Below are positions 43,001-55,000 of a DNA stretch of 64,000 bases, in pieces. How positions within the stretch are numbered: position 1 is the stretch's first letter; every line of letters begins with the position of its first letter. The DNA is from Ptiloglossa arizonensis (lineage: Eukaryota; Arthropoda; Insecta; Hymenoptera; Colletidae): assembly GCF_051014685.1 (NCBI RefSeq), contig NW_027478442.1, forward strand, positions 1,240,001-1,304,000. Reading direction: 5' to 3'. Below the pieces are notes generated by a model. That model made no database searches. It saw only the letters and a list, made by a program, of their open reading frames with translations, and was not told the DNA's origin. The position numbers were made by a program, and so were the translations under genes.

Positions 43001-46000
43001 TCGATGGTTTCTCAACAATTCCTTAACTTCAAACTCCCATATCTCGCGAACGGATTGACGAACTCGAGAAATTCCTGTTGCATCTGAAAGTGGAAACTCG
43101 CCCGATTACAAAGGTATGTGCATTTTTCCCCTAGGCCTTTGTAGTTATTGGTTTCGAGTGTCAGACTTGCGAAAATTGTGATGGTTTCTCAACCATTCCT
43201 TAACTTCAAACTCCCATACCTCGCGAACTGATTGACGAACTCGGGAATTTCCTATTGCATCTGAAAGCAGAAACTCGCCCCATTTCAACGGTACGTGTAT
43301 TTGTCCCCAAGGCCTTTGTAGTTATTGGTTTCGAGTATCAGTCTTGCGATAATTTTGATGGTTTCTCAACCATTCCTTGACTTCAAACTCCCATTACTCG
43401 CGAACGGATTGACTAACTCGAGAAATTCCTGTTGCATATGAAAGTGGAAAGTCGTCCGATTACAAAGGTATGTGCATTTTTCCCCTAGGCCTTTGTAGTT
43501 ATTGGTTTCGAGTATCAGACTTGCAAAAATTTTGAGGGTTTCTCAACCATTCCTTAACTTCAAACTCCCATATCTCGCGAACGGATTGACGAACTCGAGA
43601 AATTCCTGTTGCATCTGGAACTGGAAACTCGCCCGATTACAAATGTATGTGTATTTTTCCCCTAGGCCGTTGTAGTTATTGGTTTCGAGTATCAGACCAG
43701 CGAAAATTTTGATGGTTTCTCAACCATTCCTTAACGTCAAACTCCCATATCTCGCCAACGGATAGACGAACTCGAGAAATTCCTGTTGCATCTGAGAGTA
43801 GAGACTCGCCCGATTAGAGTGGTGTGCGTACTTTTCCCCTAGGCCATTCCAGTTATTCGTTTCTAGCATCAGAATTGCGAAAATTTCGATGGTTCCTCAA
43901 GTATTCCTTAACTTCAAACTCCCATATCTCGCGAACGGATTTACGAACTCGAGAAATTCGTGTTCCATCTGAAAGCAGAAACTCGCCCGATTACAACGGT
44001 ATGCGAATTTTCCCCTAGGCAATTGTAGTTATTGGTTTCGAGTATCAGACTTGCACAAATTTTGAGGGTTTCTCAACCATTCCTTAACTTCAAACTCCCA
44101 TATCTCGCGAACGGATTGACGAACTCGAGAAATTCCTGTTGCATCTGGAATTGGAAACTCGCCCGATTACAAAGGTATGTGTATTTTTCCCCTAGGCCGT
44201 TGTAGTTATTGGTTTCGAGTATCAGACCAGCGAAAATTTTGATGGTTTCTCAACCATTCCTTAACTTCAAACTCCCATATCTCGCGAACGGATTGACGAA
44301 CTCGAGAAATTCCTGTTGCATCTGACAGCAGAAACACGCCCGATGACAACGGTACGTGTATTTTTGACCTAGGCCATTCCAGTTATCGGTTTCGAGTATC
44401 AGACCAGCGAAAATTTGGAAGCTTTCTCAACCATTCCTTAACTTCAAACTCCCATACCTCGCGAACAGATTGACGAACTCGAGAAATTCCTGTTGCATCT
44501 GAAACCAGAAACTCGCCCGATTTCAATGGTATGTGCATTTTTGCCCTAGGCTATAGTAGTTATTGGTTTCGAGTATCAGACTTGCGAAAATTTTGATGGT
44601 TTCCCAAGCATTCCATAACTTCAAACTCCCACATCTCGCGAACGGATTGACGAACTCGAGAAATTCCTGTTGCATCTGAAACTGGGAACTGGCCCGATTA
44701 CAAAGGTATGTGTATCTTTCCCCTAGACCTTTGTAGTTATTGGATTCGAGTATCAGACCAGCGAAAATTTTGATGGTTTCTCAACCATTCCTTAACTTCA
44801 AACTCCCATTACTCGCGAACGGATTGACGAACTCGAGAAATTCCTGTTGCATCTGAAAGCAGAAACTCGCCCGATTACAGCGGTATGTGTATTTTCCCCT
44901 AGGCCATTGAAGTTATTGGTTTCGAGTATCAGACTTGCGAAAATCTTGATGGTTTCTCAACCATTCCTTAACTTCAAACTACCATATCTCGCGAACGGAT
45001 TGACGAACTCGAGAAATTCGTGTTGCATCTGAAAGCAGAAACTCGCCCGATTACAACGGTACGTGTATTTTTCCCCTAGGCCATAGTTGTTATTTGATTC
45101 GAGTATCAGAGTTGCGAAAATTGTGATGGTTTCTCAACCATTCCTTAACTTCAAACTCCCATATCTCGCGAACTGATTGACGAACTCGGGAATTTCCTAT
45201 TGCATCTGAAAGCAGAAACTCGCCCCATTTCAACGGTATGTGCATTTTCCCCTAGGCCATTGCAGTTATTGATTTCTAGCATCAGAATTCCGAAAATTTT
45301 GATGGTTTCTCAACCATTCCTTAACTTCAAACTCCCATATCTCGCGAACGGAATGACGCACTCAAGAAATTCCTGTTGCATCTGAAAGTGGTAACTCGCC
45401 CGATTACAAAGGTATGTGCATTTCTCCCCTAGGCCTTTGTAGTTATTGGTTTCGAGTATCAGACTTTCGAAAATTTTGATGGTTTCTCAAGCATTCCTTA
45501 ACTTCAAACTCCCATATCTCGCGAACGGATTGACGAACTCGAGAAATTCCTGTTGCATCTGAAAGTAGAGACTCGCCCGATTAGAATGGTGTGCGTACTT
45601 TTCCCCTAGGCCATTCCAGTTATTCATGTCTAGCGTCAGAATTGCGAAAATTTCGATAGTTTCTCAACCATTCCTTAAGTTCAAACTCCCATATCTCGCG
45701 AACGGATTGACGAACTCGAGAAATTCCTGTTGCATCTGAAAGTAGAGACTCGCCCGATGAGAATGGTGTGCGAACTTTTCCCCTAGGCCATTCCAGTTAT
45801 TCGTTTCTAGCATCAGACTTGCGAAAATTTTGATGGTTTCTCAACCATTCCTTAACTTCAAACTCCCATATCTCGCGAACGGATTGACGATCTCGAGAAA
45901 TTTCTGTTGCATGTGACAGCAGAAACTCGCCCGATTACAACGGTGTGTGTATTTTTCCTCGAGGCCATTGAAGTTATTGGTTTCGAGTATCAGACTTGCG

Positions 46001-46980
46001 AAAATTTTGATGGTTTCCCAAGCATTCCATAATTTCAAACTCCCATATCTCGCGAACGGATTGACGAACTCGAGAAGTTCGTGTTGCATCTGAAAGCAGA
46101 AACTCGCCCGATTACAACGGTACGTGTATTTTTCCCCTAGGCCATAGTTGTTATTTGATTCGAGTATCAGACTTGCGAAAATTGTGATGGTTTCTCAACC
46201 ATTCCTTAACTTCAAACTCCCATATCTCGCGACCTGATTGACGAACTCGGGAATTTCCTATTGCATCTGAAAGCAGAAGCTCGCCCCATTTCAACCGTAC
46301 GTGTATTTGTCCCCAAGGCCTTTGTAGTTATTGGTTTCGAGTATCAGTCTTGCGATAATTTTGATGGTTTCTCAAGCATTCCTTAACTTCAAACTCCCAT
46401 ATCTCGCGAGCGGATTGACGAACTCGAGAAATTCCTATTGCATCTGAAAGACGAAACTCGCCCGATTACAACGGTATGTGTATTTTCCTGAAGGCCTCTG
46501 TAGTTATTGGTTTCGAGTATCAGACTTGCGATAATCTTGATGGTTTCTCAAGCATTCCTTAACTTCAAACTCCCATATCTCGCGAACGGATTGACGAACT
46601 CGAGAATTTCCTATTGCATCTGAAAGCAGAAACACGCCCGATTACAAAGGTATGTGTATTTTTCCCCTAGGCCGTGGTAGTTATTCGTTTCGAGTATCAG
46701 ACCAGCGAAAATTTTGATGGTTTCTCAACCATTCCTTAACTTCAAACTCCCATATCTCGCGAACGGAATGATGAACTCGAGAAATTCCTATTGCATCTGA
46801 AAGTAGAAACTCGCACGATTACAATGGTGTGTGTACTTTTCCCCTAGGCCATTCCAGTTATTGGTTTCGAGTATCAGAATTGCGAAAATTTTGATGGTTT
46901 CTCAACCATTCCTTTACTTCAAACTCCCATATCTCGCGAACGGATTGACGAACTCGAGAAATTCCTGTTGCATCTGAAAG
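40030..46980 (+). repeat. Long direct repeats, offset 4245 then 4421 bp (24 and 25 monomers)
   Basis: About 40030-42560 corresponds to about 44275-46980. The offset is 4245 bp at the left (CAATGGTATGTGC near 40279/44524) and 4421 bp from about 40600/45020 on (for example TTGCAGTTATTGATTTC near 40840/45261). The right copy has gained one monomer, at about 44750-44930. Inside the copies, 41320-41430 and 45741-45850 belong to different monomer types although both flanks match closely. Edges are approximate. Confidence 0.75.
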
Positions 46981-49184
46981 TGGAAACTCGCCCGATTACA
47001 AAGGTATGTGCATTTTTCCCCTAGGCCTTTGTAGTTATTGGTTTCGAGTGTCAGACTTGCGAAAATTGTGATGGTTTCTCAACCATTCCTTAACTTCAAA
47101 CTCCCATACCTCGCGAACTGATTGACGAACTCGGGAATTTCCTATTGCATCTGAAAGCAGAAACTCGCCCCATTTCAACGGTACGTGTATTTGTCCCCAA
47201 GGCCTTTGTAGTTATTGGTTTCGAGTATCAGTCTTGCGATAATTTTGATGGTTTCTCAACCATTCCTTGACTTCAAACCCCCATTACTCGCGAACGGATT
47301 GACTAACTCGAGAAATTCCTGTTGCATATGAAAGTGGAAAGTCGTCCGATTACAAAGGTATGTGCATTTTTCCCCTAGGCCTTTGTAGTTGTTGGTTTCG
47401 AGTATCAGACTTGCAAAAATTTTGAGGGTTTCTCAAGTATTCCTTAACTTCAAACTCCCATATCTCGCGAACGGATTGACGAACTCGAGAAATTCCTGTT
47501 GCATCTGAGAGCAGAAACGCGCCCGATTACAACGGTATGTGCATTTTTGCCCTAGGCCATAGTAGTTATTGCTTTCGAGTATCAGACTTGCGAAAATTTT
47601 GATGGTTTCCCAAGCATTCCATAACTTCGAACCCCCATATCTCGCGAACGGATTGACGAACTCGAGAAATTCGAGTTGCATCTGAAAGCAGAAACTCGCC
47701 CGATTACAACGGTACGTGCATTTTTCCCCTAGGCCATAGTTGTTATTTGATTCGAGTATCAGACTTGCGAAAATTGTGATGGTTTCTCAACCATTCCTTA
47801 ACTTTAAACTCCCATATCTCGCGAACTGATTGACGAACTCGGGAATTTCCTATTGCATCTGAAAGCAGAATCTCGCCCCATTTCAAAGGTACGTGTATTT
47901 TTCCTCAAGGCCTTTGTAGTTATTGGATTCGATTATCAGACTTGCGATAATTTTGATGGTTTCTCAAGCATTCCTTAACTTCAAACTCCCATGTCTCGCG
48001 AACGGATTGACGAACTCGAGACATTCCTGTTGCATCTGAAAGCAGAGACTCGCCCGATTACACCAGTATGTGCATTTTTGCTCTAGGCCATAGTAGTTAT
48101 TGGTTTCGAGTATCAGACCTGCGAAAATTTTGATGGTTTCTCAAGCATTCCTTAACTTCAAACTCCCATGTCTCGCGAACGGATTGACGAACTCGAGAAA
48201 TTCCTGTTGCATCTGAAAGTGGAAACTCGCCCGATTACAAAGATATGTGCATTTTTCCCCTAGGCCTTTGTAGTTATTGGTTTCGAGTGTCAGACTTGCG
48301 AAAATTGTGATGGTTTCTCAACCATTCCTTAACTTCAAACTCCCATACCTCGCGAACTGATTGACGAACTCGGGAATTTCCTATTGCATCTGAAAGCAGA
48401 AACTCGCCCCATTTCAACGGTACGTGTATTTGTCCCCAAGGCCTTTGTAGTTATTGGTTTCGAGTATCAGTCTTGCGATAATTTTGATGGTTTCTCAACC
48501 ATTCCTTGACTTCAAACTCCCATTACTCGCGAACGGATTGACTAACTCGAGAAATTCCTGTTGCATATGAAAGTGGAAAGTCGTCCGATTACAAAGGTAT
48601 GTGCATTTTGCCCCTAGGCCTTTGTAGTTATTGGTTTCGAGTATCAGACTTGCAAAAATTTTGAGGGTTTCTCAACCATTCCTTAACTTCAAACTCCCAT
48701 ATCTCGCGAACGGATTGACGAACTCGAGAAATTCCTGTTGCGTCTGGAACTGGAAACTCGCCCGATTACAAATGTATGTGTATTTTTCCCCTAGGCCGTT
48801 GTAGTTATTGGTTTCGAGTATCAGACCAGCGAAAATTTTGATGGTTTCTCAACCATTCCTTAACGTCAAACTCCCATATCTCGCCAACGGATAGACGAAC
48901 TCGAGAAATTCCTGTTGCATCTGAGAGTAGAGACTCGCCCGATTAGAGTGGTGTGCGTACTTTTCCCCTAGGCCATTCCAGTTATTCGTTTCTAGCATCA
49001 GAATTGCGAAAATTTCGATGGTTTCTCAAGTATTCCTTAACTTCAAACTCTCATATCTCGCGAACGGATTTACGAACTCGAGAAATTCGTGTTCCATCTG
49101 AAAGCAGAAACTCGCCCGATTACAACGGTATGCGAATTTTCCCCTAGGCAATTGTAGTTATTGGTTTCGAGTATCAGACTTGCG
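43075..49184 (+). repeat. Separated direct repeats, offset 5129 bp (29 monomers), with a third partial copy
   Basis: About 43075-44055 matches about 48204-49184 at offset 5129 bp. A third partial copy lies at about 46965-47420 (offset about 3890 bp from the first). Shared variants include GAGTGTCAGACTTGCG, CATATGAAAGTGGAAAGTCG, CTCGCCAACGGATAGACG and GTATGCGAATTTTCCCC. Among the rare differences is GGTTCCTCAAG near 43892 against GGTTTCTCAAG near 49021. Confidence 0.72.
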
Positions 49185-51426
49185 AAAATTTTGATGGTTT
49201 CCCAAGCATTCCATAACTTCAAACCCCCATATCTCGCGAACGGATTGACGAACTCGAGAAATTCGTGTTGCATCTGAAAGCAGAAATTCGCCCGATTTCA
49301 ACGGTATGTGCATTTTTCCCCTAGGCCATAGTTGTTATTTGATTCGAGTATCAGACTTGCGAAAATTGTGATGGTTTCTCAACCATTCCTTAACTTTAAA
49401 CTCCCATATCTCGCGAACTGATTGACGAACTCGGGAATTTCGTATTACACCTGAAAGCAGAATCTCGCCCCATTTCAAAGGTACGTGTATTTTTCCTCAA
49501 GGCCTTTGTAGTTATTGGATTCGATTATCAGACTTGCGATAATTTTGATGGTTTCTCAAGCATTCCTTAACTTCAAACTCCCATATCTCGCAAACGAAAT
49601 GACGAACTCGAGAAATTCCTGTTGCATCTGAAAGCAGAATCTCGCCCGGTTACAACGGTATGTGTGTTTTCCCCTAGGCCATTGTAGTTATTGGTTTCTA
49701 GCGTCAGAATTGCGAAAATTTTGATGGTATCTCAACCATTCCTTAACTTCAAACTCCCATATCTCGCGAACGGAATGACGAACTCGAGAAATTCCTGTTG
49801 CACCTGAAAGTGGAAACTCGCCCGATTACAAAGGTATGTGTATTTTTCCCCTAGGCCATTGTAGTTATTGGTTTCGAGTATCAGACTTGCGAAAATCTTG
49901 ATGGTTTCTCAACCATTCCTTAACTTCAAACTCCCATATCTCGCGAACGGATTGACGAACTCGAGAAATTCCTGTTGCATCTGAAAGCAGAAACTCGCCC
50001 GATTTCAACGGTATGTGCATTTTTGCCCTAGGCCGTAGTAGTTATTGGTTTCGAGTATCAGACTTGCGAAAATTTTGATGGTTTCTCAAGCATTCCTTAT
50101 CTTCAAACTCCCATATCTCGCGAACGGATTGACGACTCGAGAAATTCTGTTGCATCTGAAACTAGAAACTCGCCCGATTACAATGGTTTGTGTACTTTTC
50201 CCCTAGGCCTTTCCAGTTATTCGTTTCTAGCATCAGAATTGCGAGAATTGTGATGGTTTCTCAACCATTCCTTAACTTCAAACTCCCATATCTCGCGAAC
50301 GGAATGACGCATTCGAGAAATTCCTGATGCATCTGAAAGTGGAAACTCGCCCGATTACAGAGGTATGTGTATTTTTCCCCTAGGCCATTGTAGTTATTGG
50401 TTTCGAGTATCAGACTTGCGAAAATCTGGATGGTTTCTCAACCATTCCTTAACTTCAAACTACCATATCTCGCGAACGGATGGACGAACACGAGAAATTC
50501 CTGTTGCATCTGAAAGTAGAAACTCGCACGATTACAATGGTGTGTGTACTTTTCCCCTAGGCCATTCCAGTTATTGGTTTCGAGTATCCGAATTGCGAAA
50601 ATTTGGATGGTTTCTCAACCATTCCCTAACTTCAAACTCCCATGTCTCGCGAACGGAATGACGAACTCGAGAAATTCCTATTGCATCTTGAAGCAGAAAC
50701 ACGCCCGATTACATCGGTACGTGTATTTTTGACCTAGGCCATTCCAGTTATTGGTTTCGAGTATCAGACCAGCGAAAATTTTGAAGGTTTCTCAAACATT
50801 CCTTAACTTCAAACTCCCATATCTCGCGAACGGATTGACGAACTCGAGAAATTCTGTTGCATCTGAAAGTAGAAACTCGCCCGATTACAATGGTTTGTGT
50901 ACTTTTCCCCTAGGCCTTTCCAGTTATTCGTTTCTAGCATCAGAATTGCGAGAATTTTGATGGTTTCTCAACCATTCCTTAACTTCAAACCCCCATATCT
51001 CGCGAACGGAATGACGCATTCGAGAAATTCCTGGTGCATCTGAAAGTGGAAACTCGCCCGATTACAAAGGTATGTGTATTTTTCCCCTAGGCCATGGTAG
51101 TTATTGGTTTCGAGTATCAGACTTGCGAAAATTTTGATGGTTTCTGAAGCATTCCTTAACTTCAAACTCCCATATCTCGAGAACGGATTGACGACTCGAG
51201 AAATTCCTGTTGCATCTGAAAGTGGAATCTCGCCCGATTACAAAGGTATGTGCATTTTTCCCCTATGCCTATGTAGTTATTGGTTTCGAGTATCAGACAT
51301 GCGAAAATTTTGATGGTTTCTCAACCATTCCTTAACTTCAAACTCCCATATCTCGCGAACGGATTGACGAACTCGAGAAATTCCTGTTGCATCTGAAAGT
51401 AGAAACTCGCACGATTACAATGTTGT

Positions 51427-51440
51427 GTGTACTTTTCCCC
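51427..51440. repeat. Target-site duplication, 3'-side copy (element 1)
   Basis: The 14 bases GTGTACTTTTCCCC directly abut the poly(T) strand of the element. The same 14 bases follow the other end at 55918-55931. The base before differs (T at 51426, A at 55917), so 14 bp is the maximum on that side. The other side is ambiguous by one T because the poly(T) begins there. In uninterrupted monomers this motif continues into TAGGCC. Confidence 0.93.
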
Positions 51441-51464
51441 TTTTTTTTTTTTTTTTTTTTTTTT
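51441..51464 (-). other. 3' poly(A) tail of element 1
   Basis: 24 consecutive T on the plus strand are the poly(A) at the 3' end of the minus-strand element, immediately next to the target-site duplication. No AATAAA-type polyadenylation signal is visible in the 3' UTR. The tract is exactly the same length in the second copy. Confidence 0.93.
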
Positions 51465-52033
51465 AACGTGGGGGAAATCTTCGAAAGACCCCCCCGCCGC
51501 CTGGGGAGGGGCGGGGGGAGTGTGGGATTCCCCGCGCCCGGAAGGAAACCCATCGGGCGCGGGACCTACCCACTAAAACCCACCACGGTGGCCATCCTCG
51601 CACTATGCAGGGGGAGCACCTGGGACCGAAGACATCATAACATCAGGTGCTCCCCCGTGCAGAGCTCTCGCGCCCGTGTCCTCCCGTTCCAGGGAAGGGA
51701 GGGGGTACTTCACCCTCCCTTCCCTGTTTTCTCCTCGGCGCTCTGGCGCCCGACGTCGGAGCAGGGCCACACTGCTCCGACGTCCCACTCCCGGGGGCCG
51801 CCCGAGGGCGGCCGCGAGTCCCACACTCGCGACCGCCCACGGCCCCCATAGCCGCGCCGGAGGCACGGCCCTGGGACCGTGCCGTCGGCGCGGCCGCACC
51901 CCGGCTCGTACGCTCCCGAGGGCGGCTCTGGCCTCTCCGCCCTCGAGAGCGTCGCCGTCCCTTATTCTTCCCACCCCTCAGACGACGGGCGGTGGCACGA
52001 GCCTCAAGGGCTACGCACCCCCGCCCGCCGCTC
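51465..52033 (-). other. 3' UTR of element 1: chain of eight stem-loops
   Basis: This 569-bp segment lies between the ORF2 stop and the poly(A). Eight consecutive inverted repeats are visible: 51470-51493 (GGGGG aaa TCTT / AAGA CCCCC); 51531-51540 with 51554-51563 (10 bp, perfect); 51610-51622 with 51644-51656 (13 bp, perfect); 51690-51703 with 51713-51726 (14 bp, 9-nt loop); 51752-51764 with 51772-51784 (13 bp, 7-nt loop); 51793-51847 (three stacked helices of 7, 6 and 7 bp); 51851-51894 (9 bp plus 7 bp around a 2x2 internal loop); 51910-51952 (6 bp plus 9 bp, one mismatch). In other non-LTR elements (R2, SART1) the 3' UTR RNA is what the reverse transcriptase recognises, so a similar role is plausible here. 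That role is inference. Confidence 0.85.
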
Positions 52034-55000
52034 TCAGGGTGGCCTCCCCGGCCCTTCCGGAGGCACACCCGCCCCCGGCCTCGGACGAGGCCTCGCTCGC
52101 GGTCTCCCGCTCTCGCGAATGCGGCTCGCGGCCTCCTTCTGTGAGATTACCTCCTCGCAGAAGGAGGCCACGGCCCGCCACTTCGTCTCGCTGCCGAGCA
52201 TGGCCCGTACCACGCCCGGCAGCGACAGATCCGCCCCAATCACGGCCGTGAGGACACGGCGCTCCACCCCCCAGGCCGTACACACCTCGAGGGTGTGTTG
52301 CGCCGTGTCCTCCTCCGCTGGACAGTGCCAGCAGCGCGCCGCCTCTTCCACACCGATCCGGCACAGGTACTGTCCGAAGCATCCGTGCCCGGACAGCACC
52401 TGCACCAACCGGTAGGTGAGTGAGCCGAAGCGCCTACCCAGCCACTCAAACAGGACCGGCCGGATAGCCCGGACAGTCCTCTGGCCGAACAACGGCTCGG
52501 CCAGCCGCTGCTGCCAAAGCTGCAGCATGGACTCCCGGGCCTGGCGCCTGAGGGCCTCCACCTCGCATCCCGCCAGGACCACCCCATCCTCGCGGGCGCG
52601 CATGCGGCCCTCGTAGAAAGCCGCATGCGCGCCCGCGATCAAGTCCGCCGGGGGTAGCCCTGACAGGACGCTCGCCGCCTCATACGAAACGGTCCGGTAC
52701 CCCCGGGCGATCCGCAGTGCAAGCCGCCTTTGAACCCGGCGCAGCAATACCTTGCTGCGCCGGGAGGCGGCCAGGTCGCCCGCCCAAACGGGGGCCCCGT
52801 ATAGGGCCACCGAGTGGACCATTCCCGCGTAGAGGCGGCGAACCCGGTCACTCGGGCCCCGCATGTTGGGGAGGATACGGCCCAAAGCGCCAACTATCCT
52901 CTCCAACCGCGGGGCCAGGGCCCGGAAATGGCCCTCGAAGCGCCAGTGGCTGTCGAGGTGAAGTCCCAGATATTTCATCTGAGACCTCACCTCGACGTCT
53001 GTCTCACCCACCCGGATCAGGGGGGGAGGCGGCTCTCCCCGGGGTCTATACATCCCGAGTACCTCGGTTTTGTGGAGAGCCACCTCCAAACCGATCCCCC
53101 TGATCCGGGAGACGACGCGCCGGGCACCGTCCTCGGCGGCCCGAACAGCCCCCCTCCAGTCCCCCCCGACGGCCAGCAACAAGGTGTCGTCCGCGTAACA
53201 CGTCAGACTGACGCCGTCGGGGAGGTCTTCGGCCCGCAGGACGGTGTCGTACCCGAGGTTCCACAGCAGGGGTCCTAACACCGACCCCTGCGGAACCCCG
53301 GAGTACACCGCTCTCCTCTCCGTCCCGCACCGGCCCGGATACTCGATCCACCTGTCGCGGAGGTAGTCCTCGACGACTGCCCTAAGGTAGGCGGGGACTC
53401 GATGTTCCTCAAGCCCCCGCCTAATCGCCTCCCAGGGTAGGGTGTTAAACGCATTGGCGATGTCCAAGGACACCGCCAATGCCACCCCACCCCGGGAGAC
53501 CGCCGAGGCCGAGAGGGAGCGGACGCGTCGAATCGCGTCGATCGTCGACCGGCCCTCCCGGAACCCGAACTGGCACTCCGCCAGCCCGGGCCCACCCCGC
53601 GACAGGTGCCCGACGATGCGGGCCGCCACGACTCTTTCTAGGAGCTTGCCCACATCGTCGAGCAGGCAAATCGGCCGGTACGCGGACGGAGAGTCCGCGG
53701 GCCTACCCTCTTTCCGGAGGAGGACCATTCGGGCCACCTTCCATGCGGAGGGGAATCGCCCGGCCTCCAGGCAGCGGTCGAATAGCTCCCGGAGGCCGTC
53801 ACCCAGGACGTCCGCGGCCAAGACCAAGACTCGGCCGGGCACTCCCGAAGGACCCGGGGCAGTATCCTTCGCCCCGAGTCTTCGGATGGCCGCGGCTAGC
53901 TCCCCAGCCGAGACCCCCAGCTCCGCGGACCAGGTGGTCGGGTCCGCAGAGGGACGTGGCCCGCTCTCCCCCACGATCGGGAAGAGCGTGTCGACCACGT
54001 CCCTCAAGAGCTGGGGGTCGAGACTCTCGGTGATCGGGGGAGCCCATGGCCGGAGTTTATTTAGAACTATCCGGTATGGGCGCCCCCATGGATCCCGCTC
54101 GAGGGTCTCGAGGAGCTCCTTCCAGCTCTGGGCCTTGGCCCGTTTGATGGCGACCTGCAGAGCCCTCTTTTCCGCCCGATAGGACTCGTACAGTTCCGCC
54201 GCCCCCGCCCGCGCGCCGTCGTCGCCGTTCCGTCCGGCCCGACGACGCGCGCGGGTGTACTGGCGTCGGGCCCGGACGCATGCTGTCCGCAATTCCCCGA
54301 TTTCGCCCGACCACCAGTACACCGCCCGACGAGGAGACCGCGGCCCGGCCCGGGGCATCGCCGCGTCGCAAATGCGCGCGACGGCGCTCCCGAGCCGAGC
54401 CACGGCCTCCTCCAGGTCGGGCAGCCTGGTCTCCCGTCGAGGCCAGGTTTCGGCTAGAGCGGCTGCCACCAGGACGTCCTTGTCAAGGCGCCGAAGCGCC
54501 CATCTGCGTGGTGGGGCGCTACCCGCTCCCGGGCGGAGGTGTCGGTGTGGGGCCGCGGCGGCCTCGGGGGCGGTCAGGACCACGCGGATATACCGGTGGT
54601 CCGATAATGTCTCCTCCCCCACCACCACGTCCCACCCGGACACCATACGCGCGGCGCCGGGGGATCCAAACGTCAAATCCACTATGGACCCTCCCCCGCG
54701 CCGCACGCACGTCAGCTCCGACCCCCGGTTAATCAACCGGAGGTCGAAGCCCGCCGCCCAGTCGCCCAGAGCCTCGCCCCTTCGATTGGTCCTGGGGGAC
54801 CCCCATGCCACAGACCAGGCATTGAAGTCCCCCAGGACCAGCACCGGCCGGGGCGCAATCCTTGTGAGGCACGCCCCCACCCCGGCCAAGCACTGCTCGA
54901 AGGCAGCAAGGCCGCAGTTGGGCGAAACGTAGCACCCCACCACGGCGACTCCCCCCCACTGGACGGCGACGAATCCCGCCCCGCTCTCCAGTAAGGAGAA

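Larger units (their letters stand above)
1..51440 (+). repeat. Satellite array, 176-177 bp monomer (left block)
   Basis: Uninterrupted head-to-tail tandem repeat, about 290 monomers, already in progress at base 1. Consecutive GTATGTG landmarks fall at 2, 179 and 355, giving a period of 176-177 bp. Each monomer carries the same ordered landmarks: CCTAGGCC, GTTATTGGTTTC, GCGAAAATTTTGATGG, CCTTAACTTCAAACTCCCA, TCTCGCGAACGG, GACGAACTCGAG, TTGCATCTGAAAG and CTCGCCCGATTACAA. All monomers have one orientation. The array has moderate G+C with many retained CpG dinucleotides. I see no gene, tRNA or other element inside it. The scattered open frames of 60-100 codons on both strands are translations of the repeat itself, mostly from non-ATG starts. 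A pericentromeric or centromeric location is an inference from array size and the absence of genes. I do not recognise this satellite family by name. Confidence 0.97.

Noticed and set aside
2552..50661. Scattered open frames of about 60-100 codons on both strands within the satellite, repeated in near-identical form
   Set aside because: They are translations of 1-1.7 monomers, mostly start at non-ATG codons, recur wherever the monomer recurs, and lose frame because 176 is not a multiple of 3. No domain or codon bias supports a gene.
1..51440. CENP-B-box-like motif in the monomer
   Set aside because: The TTCG of GGTTTCGAGTATCAG is not followed at the right distance by A..CGGG in any common monomer version.
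1..51440. CRISPR-like array
   Set aside because: Whole monomers repeat with gradual divergence. There are no short identical repeats separated by unique spacers, and the context is eukaryotic.
51603..52415. Several long open frames (120-190 codons) overlapping the element 3' UTR and the end of ORF2 on both strands
   Set aside because: The region is very G+C rich, so stops are rare in all frames. The predicted proteins are low-complexity Arg/Pro/Gly strings and are shadows of ORF2 and its 3' UTR. The same applies at 61923-62735.
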